64,000 nucleotides of DNA from Sphingopyxis sp. 2PD. GTDB taxonomy: Bacteria > Pseudomonadota > Alphaproteobacteria > Sphingomonadales > Sphingomonadaceae. Of this stretch, positions 14,904 to 23,891 are shown piece after piece. Made by a program: the position numbers and the translations under genes. The stretch spans positions 20,982 to 84,981 of the forward strand of contig NZ_SCMU01000011.1 in the NCBI RefSeq assembly GCF_005503695.1, written 5' to 3'. Within the stretch, counting starts at the first letter, position 1. Each line of letters opens with the position of its first letter. The notes beneath the pieces were generated by a model. That model did not search any database. It saw only the letters and a list, made by a program, of their open reading frames with translations, and was not told where the DNA came from.

Positions 14904-16544
14904 ATGCCGCACGACACGACCCTGATCGGAACCATCGTTGCGGGGCTTGGCGTTGCATTCCTGATGGCGGCGCTGGCACAGCGACTGCGGATTTCGCCGA
15001 TTGCGGGCTATCTGCTCGCGGGCATCCTCGTCGGCCCGTTCACGCCCGGGTTCGTCGCCGACACCGGGCTGGCGATGCAGCTGGCCGAGATCGGCGTCAT
15101 CCTGCTGATGTTCGGGGTCGGCCTGCATTTTTCGCTAAAGGACCTGCTGTCGGTCCGCAAGATTGCGGTGCCGGGGGCAATCGCGCAGATCGCGGTTGCC
15201 TGGGCATTGGGCATCATGCTCGGGCTCTGGCTCGGCTGGTCGGTCGCGGGCAGCGCGGTGTTCGGGCTGGCGCTGTCGGTGGCATCGACCGTCGTGCTGC
15301 TGCGCGCGCTCCAAGCGCGCGACATGGTCGAGACCGAAAAGGGACGGATCGCGGTCGGCTGGCTGATCGTCGAGGATCTGGTGATGGTGCTCGCGCTGGT
15401 GCTGCTCCCCGCGATGTTCGGCGACCGGGGAGATGAGGGCAGCGGTGCTGGGCTGCTGCAATCGGCGGCGATCGTGCTGCTCAAGGTCGTCGGCTTCGTC
15501 GCCTTCATGTTTGTCGTCGCGCGGCGCATCCTGCCCTGGGTGTTGCACTGGGTCGCGCACACCGGATCGCGCGAGCTGTTTCGGTTGGCGGTGCTCGCAA
15601 TCGCGCTGGGGGTGGCGTTCGGCGCGGCGGTGATTTTCGACGTGTCGTTCGCGCTCGGTGCGTTCTTTGCCGGGATGATCCTCGGCGAAACGCAATTGAG
15701 CCGCCGCGCGGCCGAGGAAACGCTGCCGCTGCGCGATGCCTTTGCGGTGCTGTTCTTCGTGTCGGTCGGCATGTTGTTCGATCCCAATGTGCTGGTCGAA
15801 CAGCCAGGGCCGGTGCTGGCGACCGTCGCGATCATCGTCGTCGGCAAATCGCTCGCGGCCTTTGCCCTCGTCCGCGCCTTCGGTCACACGAACCAGACGG
15901 CGCTCACCGTTTCGGTCAGCCTGGCGCAGATCGGTGAATTTTCGTTCATCCTGGCGGGGCTGGGGGTCGGGCTGGAGGTATTGCCCGAAACCGGGCGCGA
16001 TCTGATCCTGGCGGGCGCGTTATTGTCGATCCTGGTCAACCCGATCCTGTTCACGCTGGCGGTCAAGCGGCTCCGTACCGATGCGGCGCCCGAACCGGTC
16101 GCGGCGGGCGACGCCGAAGCGCCCGCGCCGTGCAACGCCGGGGTGGTGCTGATCGGCTATGGCCGCGTCGGCAGCCATATCGGCGGGCTGATCTGCGGGC
16201 GCGGCGAAGGGCTGACGGTGATCGAGGACCAGAAGGACATGGCGGCGGCGGCGCGCGCCGCGGGGGCGACGGTGATCGTCGGCGACGCGACCAAGGAAAG
16301 CGTGTTGCGGCAAGCGGGGCTCGACGAGGCCTCGACGCTGCTGATCGCGATCCCCGAGGGGGTCGAGGCGGGGGCGATCGTGCGGCGCGCGCGCGCGATC
16401 AACCCGAAGCTGGTGATCGTCGCGCGCGCGCATTCGGACGAGGAGGTCGACGATCTGGTGCGCCGCGGCGCCGACCATGTCGTGATGGCCGAACGCGAGA
16501 CGGCGGCGCGGATGGCGGAACGGGCGATGCTGACTTTGGTATAA
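14904..16544 (+). CDS. CPA2-family cation:proton antiporter with TrkA-N domain (KefB/YbaL-like)
   Basis: The protein has 546 residues. About twelve membrane helices fill residues 5-395, including GYLLAGILVGPFTPG and LFFVSVGMLFDP, typical of the Na/H-exchanger (CPA2) fold. A cytosolic TrkA-N Rossmann domain begins at about 412 with VVLIGYGRVGSHIG and TVIEDQ. YbaL and KefB relatives exchange K+ or Na+ for protons under nucleotide or thiol control. It starts 60 bases after aqpS; whether it shares the arsenic transcript is unclear. Confidence 0.9.
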   Translation: MPHDTTLIGTIVAGLGVAFLMAALAQRLRISPIAGYLLAGILVGPFTPGFVADTGLAMQLAEIGVILLMFGVGLHFSLKDLLSVRKIAVPGAIAQIAVAWALGIMLGLWLGWSVAGSAVFGLALSVASTVVLLRALQARDMVETEKGRIAVGWLIVEDLVMVLALVLLPAMFGDRGDEGSGAGLLQSAAIVLLKVVGFVAFMFVVARRILPWVLHWVAHTGSRELFRLAVLAIALGVAFGAAVIFDVSFALGAFFAGMILGETQLSRRAAEETLPLRDAFAVLFFVSVGMLFDPNVLVEQPGPVLATVAIIVVGKSLAAFALVRAFGHTNQTALTVSVSLAQIGEFSFILAGLGVGLEVLPETGRDLILAGALLSILVNPILFTLAVKRLRTDAAPEPVAAGDAEAPAPCNAGVVLIGYGRVGSHIGGLICGRGEGLTVIEDQKDMAAAARAAGATVIVGDATKESVLRQAGLDEASTLLIAIPEGVEAGAIVRRARAINPKLVIVARAHSDEEVDDLVRRGADHVVMAERETAARMAERAMLTLV

Positions 16545-16557
16545 CCCAACCTTCATT

Positions 16558-16640
16558 CCGTTCGTGTCGAGCGAAGTCGAGACACCCCTCAGCGGCGCGC
16601 GAGGGCGAACGGCATCTCGACTTCGCTCGATGCGAACGGG
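16558..16640. repeat. REP-like inverted repeat, family F
   Basis: CCGTTCGTGTCGAGCGAAG at the left and its imperfect mirror ending GCGAACGGG at the right. Other copies are at 37485-37567 and 56664-56740, with a half-copy inside a coding region at 60614-60641. Confidence 0.8.
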
Positions 16641-16706
16641 AAAAGGATTGGAATGGTTGAGGTCGGGGCTTCCCCCACCGCGTCAAACTTCCTATCGCCC
16701 GTCCCA

Positions 16707-18488
16707 ATGTCCGCCGACGCGCTTCTCCCCCTCCTGAAATCCACCTTCGGTTTTGACGCCTTTCGCGGCCGGCAGGCCGACGTCGTCACCCGCGTGATGG
16801 CGGGCGAGCGGACGCTGGCGGTGATGCCGACCGGAGCGGGCAAGTCGCTGACATACCAGCTGCCCGCGGTCGCGCTCGATGGCTGCGTCGTCGTCGTGTC
16901 ACCGCTGATCGCGCTGATGCACGACCAGCTGCGCGGCGCGCGCGCGGCGGGGATTCGCGCCGCCAGCCTGACCAGCGTCGATGCCGATGGTGCCGAGACG
17001 CGGCAGCGATACCGCAACGGCGAACTCGACCTGCTTTACGTGGCGCCCGAACGCGCGACGGGCGAGGGGTTTCGCTCGCTGCTTGAGGCACGCACGCCGG
17101 CACTGTTCGCGATCGACGAGGCGCATTGCGTTTCGGAATGGGGGCATGACTTCCGCCCCGATTACCGCCTGCTGCGCCCGTTGCTCGATGCGTTTCCGGC
17201 GGTGCCGCGGCTGGCGCTGACCGCGACCGCCGACAGGCATACGCGCGAGGATATATTGGTTCAGCTCGGGATTCCCGACGACGGGCTGATCCTCGCGGGC
17301 TTCGACCGGCCGAATATTCGTTATGCGATCCGCCCGCGCGTCACCCCGGCGCGCCAGCTGGTCGAATTCATTGCCGCCAACCCCGGGCCGGGGATCGTCT
17401 ATTGCCCGACGCGCAGCGGCACCGAGCGGCTGGCGGAGCAATTGGCGAAGGCGACCGGGCGGCCGGTCGCCGCCTATCATGCGGGGCTCGATGCCGAGCT
17501 GCGCGCACGCGTCCAGCATGATTTTGTCGCGTCGGAAGACGGCATCGTCACCGCGACGGTCGCGTTCGGCATGGGCATCGACAAGCCCGACGTGCGCTTT
17601 GTCGCGCATGCCGCGCTGCCCAAATCGATCGAAAGCTATTATCAGGAAACCGGCCGCGCCGGCCGCGACGGCGACCCCGCCGAGGCGATGATGCTGTGGG
17701 GTGCCGACGATTTCGCCAAGGCCAGAATGCGGCTGTCCGAATTGCCCGAGGCGCGGGTGCCGGGCGAGCGGGTGCGGCTGAACGCGCTCGCGGCGCTGGT
17801 CGAGACGGTCGAGTGCCGCCGCGCGCAGCTGCTCCGCCATTTCGGCGAAAGCCCGCCCGCGCGCTGCGGCAATTGCGACAATTGCCTCGACCCCGGGCGC
17901 CAAGTCGATGCGACGGTGCTGGCGCAGAAACTGCTCAGCGCGGTCTATCGCACCGGGCAAAGCTATGGCGCCGGGCATATCGAGGCGGTGCTGACCGGGC
18001 GCAGCGACGAGCGGATCGCGCAGCGTGGCCATGACAAATTGTCGGTGTTCGGCATCGTTGAAGGCGACGAGGCGCGGTTGATCAAGCCGCTCGTCCGGAC
18101 ATTGGTGGCGCGCGAGGCGCTCGAGACGACTGAGCATGGCGGGCTAATGCTCGGCCCCACCGCGCGCGCGATGATGAAGGGCGAAGCGCCGGTGCTGATC
18201 GCCGAGCCGCCGGTGAAGCGCACGCGGCGCGAGGCGCGCGGCGCGGCGGGGGCGGGGGCTGCCAACCCGATCGGCGATCCGCTGTTCGACGCGCTGCGCG
18301 CCATGCGGCGCGAGCTGGCCGCCGAGGCCAATGTGCCGCCCTATGTGATTTTTCACGACGCGGTACTGCGCGCGATGGCGACCGAGCGGCCCGCGACGCT
18401 GGATGCGATGGGCACGATTCCCGGGGTCGGCGCCAAGAAGCTCGAGGCGTGGGGCGATGCGTTTCTGGCGGTGATCCGGCAATTCTGA
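16707..18488 (+). CDS. recQ: ATP-dependent DNA helicase RecQ
   Basis: The protein has 593 residues. MPTGAGKSLTYQLP (Walker A), IDEAHCVSEWGHDFRP (DEAH and the aromatic-rich loop), ATVAFGMGIDKPDVRFV and YYQETGRAGRDG (motif VI) are complete. A zinc-binding region includes CRRAQLL and CGNCDNC, then comes a winged helix and an HRDC domain ending with MGTIPGVGAKKLEAWG. It unwinds DNA 3'-5' in recombination repair. ATG 16707 gives the conserved N-terminus; earlier codons in frame lie in repeat-derived sequence. Confidence 0.95.
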   Translation: MSADALLPLLKSTFGFDAFRGRQADVVTRVMAGERTLAVMPTGAGKSLTYQLPAVALDGCVVVVSPLIALMHDQLRGARAAGIRAASLTSVDADGAETRQRYRNGELDLLYVAPERATGEGFRSLLEARTPALFAIDEAHCVSEWGHDFRPDYRLLRPLLDAFPAVPRLALTATADRHTREDILVQLGIPDDGLILAGFDRPNIRYAIRPRVTPARQLVEFIAANPGPGIVYCPTRSGTERLAEQLAKATGRPVAAYHAGLDAELRARVQHDFVASEDGIVTATVAFGMGIDKPDVRFVAHAALPKSIESYYQETGRAGRDGDPAEAMMLWGADDFAKARMRLSELPEARVPGERVRLNALAALVETVECRRAQLLRHFGESPPARCGNCDNCLDPGRQVDATVLAQKLLSAVYRTGQSYGAGHIEAVLTGRSDERIAQRGHDKLSVFGIVEGDEARLIKPLVRTLVAREALETTEHGGLMLGPTARAMMKGEAPVLIAEPPVKRTRREARGAAGAGAANPIGDPLFDALRAMRRELAAEANVPPYVIFHDAVLRAMATERPATLDAMGTIPGVGAKKLEAWGDAFLAVIRQF

Positions 18489-18524
18489 TGGTCGGCATTC
18501 CACCGGTTGCGGAGGTACGTCATT

Positions 18525-18687
18525 TCCTCTCTCCCCTCGTGGGAGAGATACGAAGGCTTGGCAGCTTTGCTGCCTAGCCGCAGTTGAGAGGGGGTTTGCG
18601 CGGGCTGGCGTCCGTCCCCTCACCAAGCTTCGCTAGCTCCTGACGGAGCAAGCTGCGCTATCCTCTCCCACAAGGGGAGAGGAGCTT
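18525..18687. repeat. REP-like inverted repeat, family B variant
   Basis: TCTCTCCCCTCGTGGGAGAGAT at the left, mirrored by CTCTCCCACAAGGGGAGAGGA at the right, with an inner hairpin GGCAGCTTTGCTGCC. It fills most of the gap between recQ and the next gene. The rest of the gap shows no clear feature. Confidence 0.75.
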
Positions 18688-18778
18688 GTGGCAGATAACC
18701 ACCGCAAAGCAGCCCGCCACCGGCTACCGCCACACCTTCACGCTTGTCAGCAATGGAGCGCGGTTTATACATCCGGCC

Positions 18779-19213
18779 ATGAGCGATTTTCGACCCCTGT
18801 CCGCCGACTTCAGCGTCGCCCCGCAGATCAGCATAGAGGATGTCGCCGCGGCAAAGGCCGCAGGCTTTGCGATGATCGTCAACAATCGCCCCGATGGTGA
18901 GGAGCCTGCGGCGCCGCAGGGCGACGATATTGCCGGTGCCGCCGCCGCCGAGGGATTGGCCTATGCGGCGATCCCGGTGGGCCATGCGGGGTTCAGCCAT
19001 CCGCAGCTCGATGCACTCGATGCGGTGCTGGCGGGGGCAACCGGGCCGGTGCTTGCCTATTGTCGGTCGGGGACGCGATCGACCCATTTGTGGGCGCTGG
19101 CGCGCGCGCGGGCGGGCGAGGATGTCGATGCGATTTGCGAGGTCGCGGCGGGCGCGGGGTACGACCTGGCGGGGCTGCGCCCGATGCTGGATGCGCTGGC
19201 GGGCGAGCGGTGA
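18779..19213 (+). CDS. TIGR01244-type phosphatase/sulfurtransferase-like protein (Blh domain)
   Basis: The protein has 144 residues. It opens with SDFRPLSADFSVAPQIS, the usual start of this family, and carries YCRSGTRST, a CX5R loop as in dual-specificity phosphatases and in Blh, the domain next to rhodanese/beta-lactamase-like sulfur dioxygenases. The catalytic Cys and Arg are intact. Function is probably in sulfide or persulfide handling, but this is inference. ATG 18779 was chosen because upstream in-frame codons lie in repeat sequence. The GTG of the next gene overlaps its stop. Confidence 0.8.
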   Translation: MSDFRPLSADFSVAPQISIEDVAAAKAAGFAMIVNNRPDGEEPAAPQGDDIAGAAAAEGLAYAAIPVGHAGFSHPQLDALDAVLAGATGPVLAYCRSGTRSTHLWALARARAGEDVDAICEVAAGAGYDLAGLRPMLDALAGER

Positions 19214-19617
19214 CGCTGGCCGAGCTGATCCAGCTTGGCGGCTCGGTGGTCGCGGTGCTGTTTGTCGTGTGGCTGGTGGGCAAGATGGGGCTCGGCGCCG
19301 ATCCGCGGATCGAGGATGATGCGCATGCCATTCGCCTCGCCGAAGAGGCCGAGGCAGGATTTGGCGGGATCGAGGTCGCGCGCGACCGGGCGGGTTTTGC
19401 CGCGATCGTCCGCAATGCCGAGGGGCGGCAGATGCTGGTGCGCGCGCATGGCAATCATTTTGCCGCGCGGCCGATCGACGGACAGGTGATCGGACGGCTC
19501 GACAAGGATTTCCTGACCCTGACGATGCCCGAACGGACGTTCGGCGCGGTGACTTTGCACCTCGGCAAGGATGCCGGGATGTGGGCGGCGCGGATGCGGG
19601 ATCTGCGCTGTGGATAA
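19210..19617 (+). CDS. Membrane-anchored protein of unknown function
   Basis: The protein has 135 residues from GTG 19210, overlapping the upstream stop. One hydrophobic helix at about residues 8-24 precedes a soluble alpha/beta domain rich in charged residues. I recognise no family or catalytic motif. Overlaps with both neighbours place it in a translationally coupled three-gene unit with the phosphatase-like protein and the sterol desaturase-like protein. Confidence 0.72.
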   Translation: MTLAELIQLGGSVVAVLFVVWLVGKMGLGADPRIEDDAHAIRLAEEAEAGFGGIEVARDRAGFAAIVRNAEGRQMLVRAHGNHFAARPIDGQVIGRLDKDFLTLTMPERTFGAVTLHLGKDAGMWAARMRDLRCG

Positions 19618-20521
19618 GCTGCCCGATCCGGTCACCTATGCGATTCCGGCCTTCATCCTGCTGCTGATTGCCGAAATGATCGTAGCGCGCCGCGCCGACA
19701 AAAGCCGGTACGAGGCACGCGATACGCTGAACTCTCTGATGCTGGGCACGGGGAGCCAGGTCGCGAGCGCGCTCGTCGGCGGGATCGTGGTCGCGCTGGC
19801 GGTGTGGCTGCACCAGTTCCGCCTGTTCGACATCGGCATCGACTTCAAGGGCTGGTGGTGGGCGTGGATCCTCTGCTTCGTCCTCGATGACCTCGCCTAT
19901 TATGTCTTTCACCGCAGCGCGCACCGGGTGCGCTGGTTCTGGGCGAGCCATGTCATCCACCACAGCTCGCAGCATTATAATCTGTCGACGGCGCTCAGGC
20001 AGACCTGGACGGGTTTCATCAGCATTGCGTTCATTTTCCGCCTGCCCTTGTTCCTGATCGGCTTTCCGCCGGCGATGGTGTTCTTCTGCGCGGGGCTCAA
20101 CCTGATCTATCAGTTCTGGATCCATACCGAGGCGATCAAGCGGCTGCCCAAATGGTTCGAGGCGGTGATGAACACCCCGTCGCACCACCGCGTCCATCAC
20201 GGCGTGAACCCGCGCTATCTCGACGCCAATTATGCCGGCGTGTTCATCATCTGGGACAAGATGTTCGGCAGTTTCGTTGCCGAGCGCGATGACGAACCGG
20301 TGCGATACGGGATCGTCAAGCAGCTCGGCAGCTTCAACATATTGTGGGCCGCGGTGCATGAGTGGGTCGGGATCGCGATGGACGTCTGGCACGCGCCGTG
20401 GAAGCACAAGCTCAGCTATCTGTGGCGCGAGCCCGGCTGGAGCCACGACGGCAGCCGCGCGACGAGCGCGATGATCAAGGAACGCTGGGCGGCGGGGCGG
20501 CCTGAGGAACCTGCAGAGTAA
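19610..20521 (+). CDS. Sterol desaturase / fatty acid hydroxylase superfamily protein
   Basis: The protein has 303 residues from GTG 19610. The histidine clusters of a membrane di-iron enzyme are present: HRSAH, HHSSQHYN and HHRVHHG, with several membrane helices between. Family members hydroxylate or desaturate lipids or carotenoids using oxygen. The substrate cannot be read from sequence; carotenoid hydroxylation and lipid hydroxylation are both possible in this group. It overlaps the previous gene by eight bases. Confidence 0.88.
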   Translation: MDKLPDPVTYAIPAFILLLIAEMIVARRADKSRYEARDTLNSLMLGTGSQVASALVGGIVVALAVWLHQFRLFDIGIDFKGWWWAWILCFVLDDLAYYVFHRSAHRVRWFWASHVIHHSSQHYNLSTALRQTWTGFISIAFIFRLPLFLIGFPPAMVFFCAGLNLIYQFWIHTEAIKRLPKWFEAVMNTPSHHRVHHGVNPRYLDANYAGVFIIWDKMFGSFVAERDDEPVRYGIVKQLGSFNILWAAVHEWVGIAMDVWHAPWKHKLSYLWREPGWSHDGSRATSAMIKERWAAGRPEEPAE

Positions 20522-20525
20522 TGTT

Positions 20526-20614
20526 GTCGCCCCCGGGAAGGCGGGGGCCGCTGGAGGTTTACGCCTTCCTCGCCGACCAAAGCCGATCGCGGCCCCCGCC
20601 TTCGCGGGGGCGAC
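20526..20614. repeat. REP-like inverted repeat, family D
   Basis: GTCGCCCCCGGGAAGGCGG at the left and CCGCCTTCGCGGGGGCGAC at the right, about 35 bases apart, between the desaturase and the GMC oxidoreductase. It is the uninterrupted form of the split copy at 7192-7422. Confidence 0.8.
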
Positions 20615-20695
20615 GTATGGGCTTGCCACGCCGCTTAATGACATTCATGTAAGTCGCGATTGACCACCGAACCGGTGGCGGCGGGAGCGGCGGAT

Positions 20696-22282
20696 ATGGA
20701 TCAGTTCGACATCATCGTCATCGGCGGCGGCAGCGCGGGGAGCGCGGCGGCGGGGCGGCTCGCCGAGGATTGGACGCGCACCGTGTGCCTGGTCGAGGCG
20801 GGCGGGACCAATGATGATGTGCGGGTCAAGACGCCGGGGTTCATGCCCTTCATCCCCGAAAAGTCGAACTATCGCTATGAAACGCTGCCGCAAAAGGGGC
20901 TGAACGGGCGCACCGGATACCAGCCGCGCGGGCGCGGGCTGGGGGGGTCGAGCGCGATCAACGCGATGGTCTATATCCGCGGCCACCAATTCGACTATGA
21001 CCAGTGGGCAGCGCTCGGCGCGACGGGGTGGAGCTATGCCGACGTGCTGCCCTATTTCAAGCGCAGCGAGGGCAATGAGCGCGGCGGCGACGAGCATCAT
21101 GGCGGCGACGGACCGCTGAATGTGATGGACCAGCGCTGGCCCAATGTGACGAGCCGCCGTTTCATCGAGAGCGCCGCGGCGCTGCAACTGCCGCGCACCG
21201 GCGATTTCAATGGGCCGAACAATGAAGGCTTTGGCCTGTATCAGGTGACGCAGAAAGCGGGCGAACGCTGGTCGGCGGCGCGCGCCTATGTCGAGCCGCT
21301 GCGCGGGCGCGCCAATTTCGCCATCCGCACCGGCGCGCTGGTCGAGAAGATTCTGGTCGAGGACGGGCGCGCGACCGGCGTCGTGATCCGGCGCGGATCG
21401 CAGCGCGAAACGCTGCGCGCGCGGGGCGGCGTAATCCTGTCGGCGGGGGCGTTCGGCAGCCCGCAGATCTTGATGCTGTCGGGGATCGGCCCTGCCGCGC
21501 ATCTTACGGAGAAGGGGATCGCAGTGACGCTCGACCGCGCCGCGGTCGGCGACAATCTGCAGGACCATATCGATTATGTGTCGAGCTGGGAAACCCGCTC
21601 GACCGATCCGCTCGGCAACAGCCTAGGCGGCACGTGGCGGATGGTGAAGGCGGTTTTCGAGCACCGCACCCGGCGTACCGGCATCATGACGACCTGTTTT
21701 GCCGAGGCGGGGGGCTTCTGGAAATCGCACCCCGACCTGCCCGCACCCGACATCCAATATCATTTCGTTCCTGCGATGCTCGAGGATCATGGGCGGACCA
21801 AGGTCAAGGGTCACGGCTTTTCGTGCCACGCCTGTGTGCTGCGCCCCGAAAGCCGCGGCACGGTGCGGCTGGCGTCGGGTGATGCCGCGGCGGCGCCCGC
21901 GATCGATCCGGGGTTCCTGACCGACGAGCGCGACATGGCGACCCTCAGGGCCGGGGTGCGGATGATGCACCGCATCGTCGCGGCGCCGCCGCTCGGCGAC
22001 TATGCGGGGACCGACCGGCATCCCGTGAACCTCGACGACGATGCCGCGCTCGACGCGCTGATCCGCAGCCGCGCCGACACCGTCTATCACCCGGTGGGGA
22101 CGTGCCGGATGGGCAGCGACGGCGATGCGGTGGTCGATCCGACGTTGAAACTCAACGGCATCGACGGATTGTGGGTCGCCGATGCGAGCATCATGCCGAG
22201 GCTGGTCAGCGGCAACACCAACGCGCCGAGCATCATGATCGGCGAGCGCGCGGCGGATTTTGTGAAGGCGGCGTTGAGCTGA
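20696..22282 (+). CDS. GMC family FAD-dependent oxidoreductase (choline dehydrogenase-like)
   Basis: The protein has 528 residues. IIVIGGGSAGSAAAGRL is the FAD dinucleotide-binding loop; RGRGLGGSSAINAMVYIRG and GVILSAGAFGSPQILMLSGI are the two GMC signatures. The C-terminal YHPVGTCRMG carries the catalytic His, and NTNAPSIMIGERAAD closes the FAD site. These enzymes oxidise alcohols; relatives include choline and other alcohol dehydrogenases, and the electron acceptor is unknown. ATG 20696, behind GGAGCGG, is preferred to an upstream TTG. No betaine-pathway partner is adjacent. Confidence 0.93.
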   Translation: MDQFDIIVIGGGSAGSAAAGRLAEDWTRTVCLVEAGGTNDDVRVKTPGFMPFIPEKSNYRYETLPQKGLNGRTGYQPRGRGLGGSSAINAMVYIRGHQFDYDQWAALGATGWSYADVLPYFKRSEGNERGGDEHHGGDGPLNVMDQRWPNVTSRRFIESAAALQLPRTGDFNGPNNEGFGLYQVTQKAGERWSAARAYVEPLRGRANFAIRTGALVEKILVEDGRATGVVIRRGSQRETLRARGGVILSAGAFGSPQILMLSGIGPAAHLTEKGIAVTLDRAAVGDNLQDHIDYVSSWETRSTDPLGNSLGGTWRMVKAVFEHRTRRTGIMTTCFAEAGGFWKSHPDLPAPDIQYHFVPAMLEDHGRTKVKGHGFSCHACVLRPESRGTVRLASGDAAAAPAIDPGFLTDERDMATLRAGVRMMHRIVAAPPLGDYAGTDRHPVNLDDDAALDALIRSRADTVYHPVGTCRMGSDGDAVVDPTLKLNGIDGLWVADASIMPRLVSGNTNAPSIMIGERAADFVKAALS

Positions 22283-22283
22283 T

Positions 22284-22393
22284 TCCCCTCCCTGAAAGGG
22301 AGGGGTTAGGGGTGGGTCGCCGAGGCGCACTCTCATGCTTGAAGGGAGCAGTCTCGCAACCCACCCCCAGCCCCTCCCTTTCAGGGAGGGGAG
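22284..22393. repeat. REP-like inverted repeat, family B edges
   Basis: TTCCCCTCCCTGAAAGGGAGG at the left, mirrored by CCCCTCCCTTTCAGGGAGGG at the right, lying in the gap between two convergent genes, where it may also act as a two-way transcript end. Confidence 0.75.
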
Positions 22394-22394
22394 C

Positions 22395-22937
22395 TTAAAT
22401 CAAGCACGCCTCTGCCAGCACCCGTCCCTTCCCCGTGAGCCCGTACAGACTCGTCGGGGGCCGCATATCGATCACCTCGCGCCGCACCAACCCCTGCCCC
22501 CCCAGCGCCGCCAGCCCCTGCGACAGCGCGCGCGGCGTGGCAGGGACGAGCAGGCGCGACAGCGCGTTGAAACGATCGTGACCCGCACCGATCCCGGCGA
22601 CCAGCGGCAGGCTCCATCGCGTCGTGGCGCCGGGCGGCAGGCCGATCGCGCCTTGCGCCGCAGCGATCGTCGCCGCGCGCGCCGCGGCGGCCTTGCCGGC
22701 TTCGGTCAGGATATATTCGGGTCGCAGCGGGTGGCCGTGGCCGGGGTTGCGCTGGACCCAGCCCTGCGCGGCGGCGGCGGCGAGCGTCCGTGTCAGGCTG
22801 TCGCGGGATAGTTCCAACCGGTGCAGCAGCTCGACAAAGCGCGCGCCGCGATGCGCCGCCAGATCGGCGAGCAATGGCACCAGCCAGCGGTGGCTGCCGA
22901 GCTGGAGCAGGAGCGGATCGGGCGCGCTTGACGGCAT
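22395..22937 (-). CDS. HxlR-like winged-helix transcriptional regulator
   Basis: The protein has 180 residues from ATG 22937 (a TTG six codons earlier is possible). The first half has the HxlR pattern: LGSHRWLVPLLADLAAHRGARF, LSRDSLTRTLAAAAAQGWV and RPEYILTEAGK. The second half looks like another winged helix (FNALSRLLVPATPRALSQ ... TGKGRVL), suggesting a tandem arrangement rather than the common single domain of about 110 residues. It is divergent from the VOC protein gene at 22999, with a palindrome between them, so it probably controls itself and that gene. Confidence 0.8.
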   Translation of the reverse strand: MPSSAPDPLLLQLGSHRWLVPLLADLAAHRGARFVELLHRLELSRDSLTRTLAAAAAQGWVQRNPGHGHPLRPEYILTEAGKAAAARAATIAAAQGAIGLPPGATTRWSLPLVAGIGAGHDRFNALSRLLVPATPRALSQGLAALGGQGLVRREVIDMRPPTSLYGLTGKGRVLAEACLI

Positions 22938-22947
22938 TTGCCAGTAA

Positions 22948-22967
22948 CTATACAAACCAGACTATAG
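22948..22967. promoter_or_regulatory. Candidate operator between HxlR-like regulator and VOC gene
   Basis: CTATA and TATAG are perfectly inverted about a ten-base centre in the short AT-rich stretch between the two divergent genes. Spacing and sequence resemble the GTAT/ATAC-type sites of HxlR proteins. The site lies just upstream of the chosen regulator start. Confidence 0.55.
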
Positions 22968-22998
22968 GCGCAAGCGCCTTGGCTGTGGGAGGAACGAC

Positions 22999-23373
22999 AT
23001 GACACTCGAATTCGGATCCGAACTCACCTGTTCGATGGGGGTGACCGACATGACCGCGGCGATCGCCTGGTACGAGCGCGTAATGCACTGCAGGCTGCTC
23101 TACCGCGCCGACGAGATCGGCTGGTGCGAACTCGCGACGCCGATGGCGGGGGTCAATATCGGTCTCAGCCAGGTCGAGAGCGTGGTGCAGGGCGGCGGCG
23201 CGACCAATGTGTTCGAGGTCGCCGACATCGATGCGGCCAAGGCGCATCTCGATGCCGAGAGGGTGCGGCAGGACGGCGACATCCAGCATATCCCGGGGCT
23301 GGTGAAGTTGATCACCTTCTATGATCCCGACGGCAATGCCTTCATGTTCTCGCGCTCGGAAGCGGCGGCATGA
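22999..23373 (+). CDS. VOC (glyoxalase/bleomycin-resistance) family protein
   Basis: The protein has 124 residues with two beta-alpha-beta-beta-beta modules of the vicinal oxygen chelate fold: VTDMTAAIAWYERVM at the start and ITFYDPDGNAFMFSR at the end. Metal ligands are not obvious in the expected places, so a binding or protective role is as likely as catalysis. It starts behind GGAGG and overlaps the next gene by four bases. The divergent HxlR-like gene suggests induction by an electrophile or another small molecule. Confidence 0.85.
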   Translation: MTLEFGSELTCSMGVTDMTAAIAWYERVMHCRLLYRADEIGWCELATPMAGVNIGLSQVESVVQGGGATNVFEVADIDAAKAHLDAERVRQDGDIQHIPGLVKLITFYDPDGNAFMFSRSEAAA

Positions 23374-23855
23374 CGGCGCGTTGGGGGATGGCAGCGCTGC
23401 TCGCGATCGCCGCCCCGGCAGCGGCGCAGGAGCCCGCCCCGTCGCTCGCGGCATGGCATGGCAGCTGGTCCGGTGAAGGGGCCGCATTCGGAAAAGCGGC
23501 GACCGCGGCGCTGGTGATCAAGGGAGCGCCCGACGGCGACGCGACGGCGCTCGCCTATCGACTGGCGGTGCCCGGAACGCCGCCGATCGACTATGCGGCG
23601 GAAGCGATTTACCGCGTCGATGCCAAGGCCCGGGTGCGGGGCAGCTGGACCGACAACATGGGTCGGACGCGGCCGATCGGGGGACGGGTTGCCGGGTCCG
23701 AATGGCACAATCATTGGGGCAGCGCCGACGTCGAGATTGGCCGCTCGACCTTTGTGCTGGAAACACCCGATCAGATGATTGTCACCGATTCGGTTCTAAA
23801 AGATGACGGCAGCTGGCGCGTGTTCGCGACGCTTCGCTTTCAGCGAACCCCCTGA
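23370..23855 (+). CDS. Secreted protein of unknown function
   Basis: The protein has 161 residues with a clear signal peptide (LLAIAAPAAAQ, cleavage near residue 20). The mature part begins WHGSWSGEG and looks like a small beta-barrel (many short strands, aromatic and glycine turns) of the kind found in lipocalin-like or DUF1579-like proteins, though I cannot assign it firmly. Its start overlaps the VOC gene stop, so the two are coexpressed. Confidence 0.7.
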   Translation: MTARWGMAALLAIAAPAAAQEPAPSLAAWHGSWSGEGAAFGKAATAALVIKGAPDGDATALAYRLAVPGTPPIDYAAEAIYRVDAKARVRGSWTDNMGRTRPIGGRVAGSEWHNHWGSADVEIGRSTFVLETPDQMIVTDSVLKDDGSWRVFATLRFQRTP

Positions 23856-23891
23856 AAACCGCGACTTTCTCGCGAATTCAATGCTGCGGGC

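Noticed and set aside
18620..20644. A 674-codon open frame on the minus strand opposite the phosphatase-like protein and the sterol desaturase-like protein
   Set aside because: It is a shadow of high-GC coding DNA: its translation is low-complexity and Arg/Pro/His-rich, while the plus-strand genes have clear motifs.
20660..20695. TTG start extending the GMC oxidoreductase by 12 residues
   Set aside because: ATG 20696 has the better ribosome binding site and places the FAD loop at the usual distance from the N-terminus.
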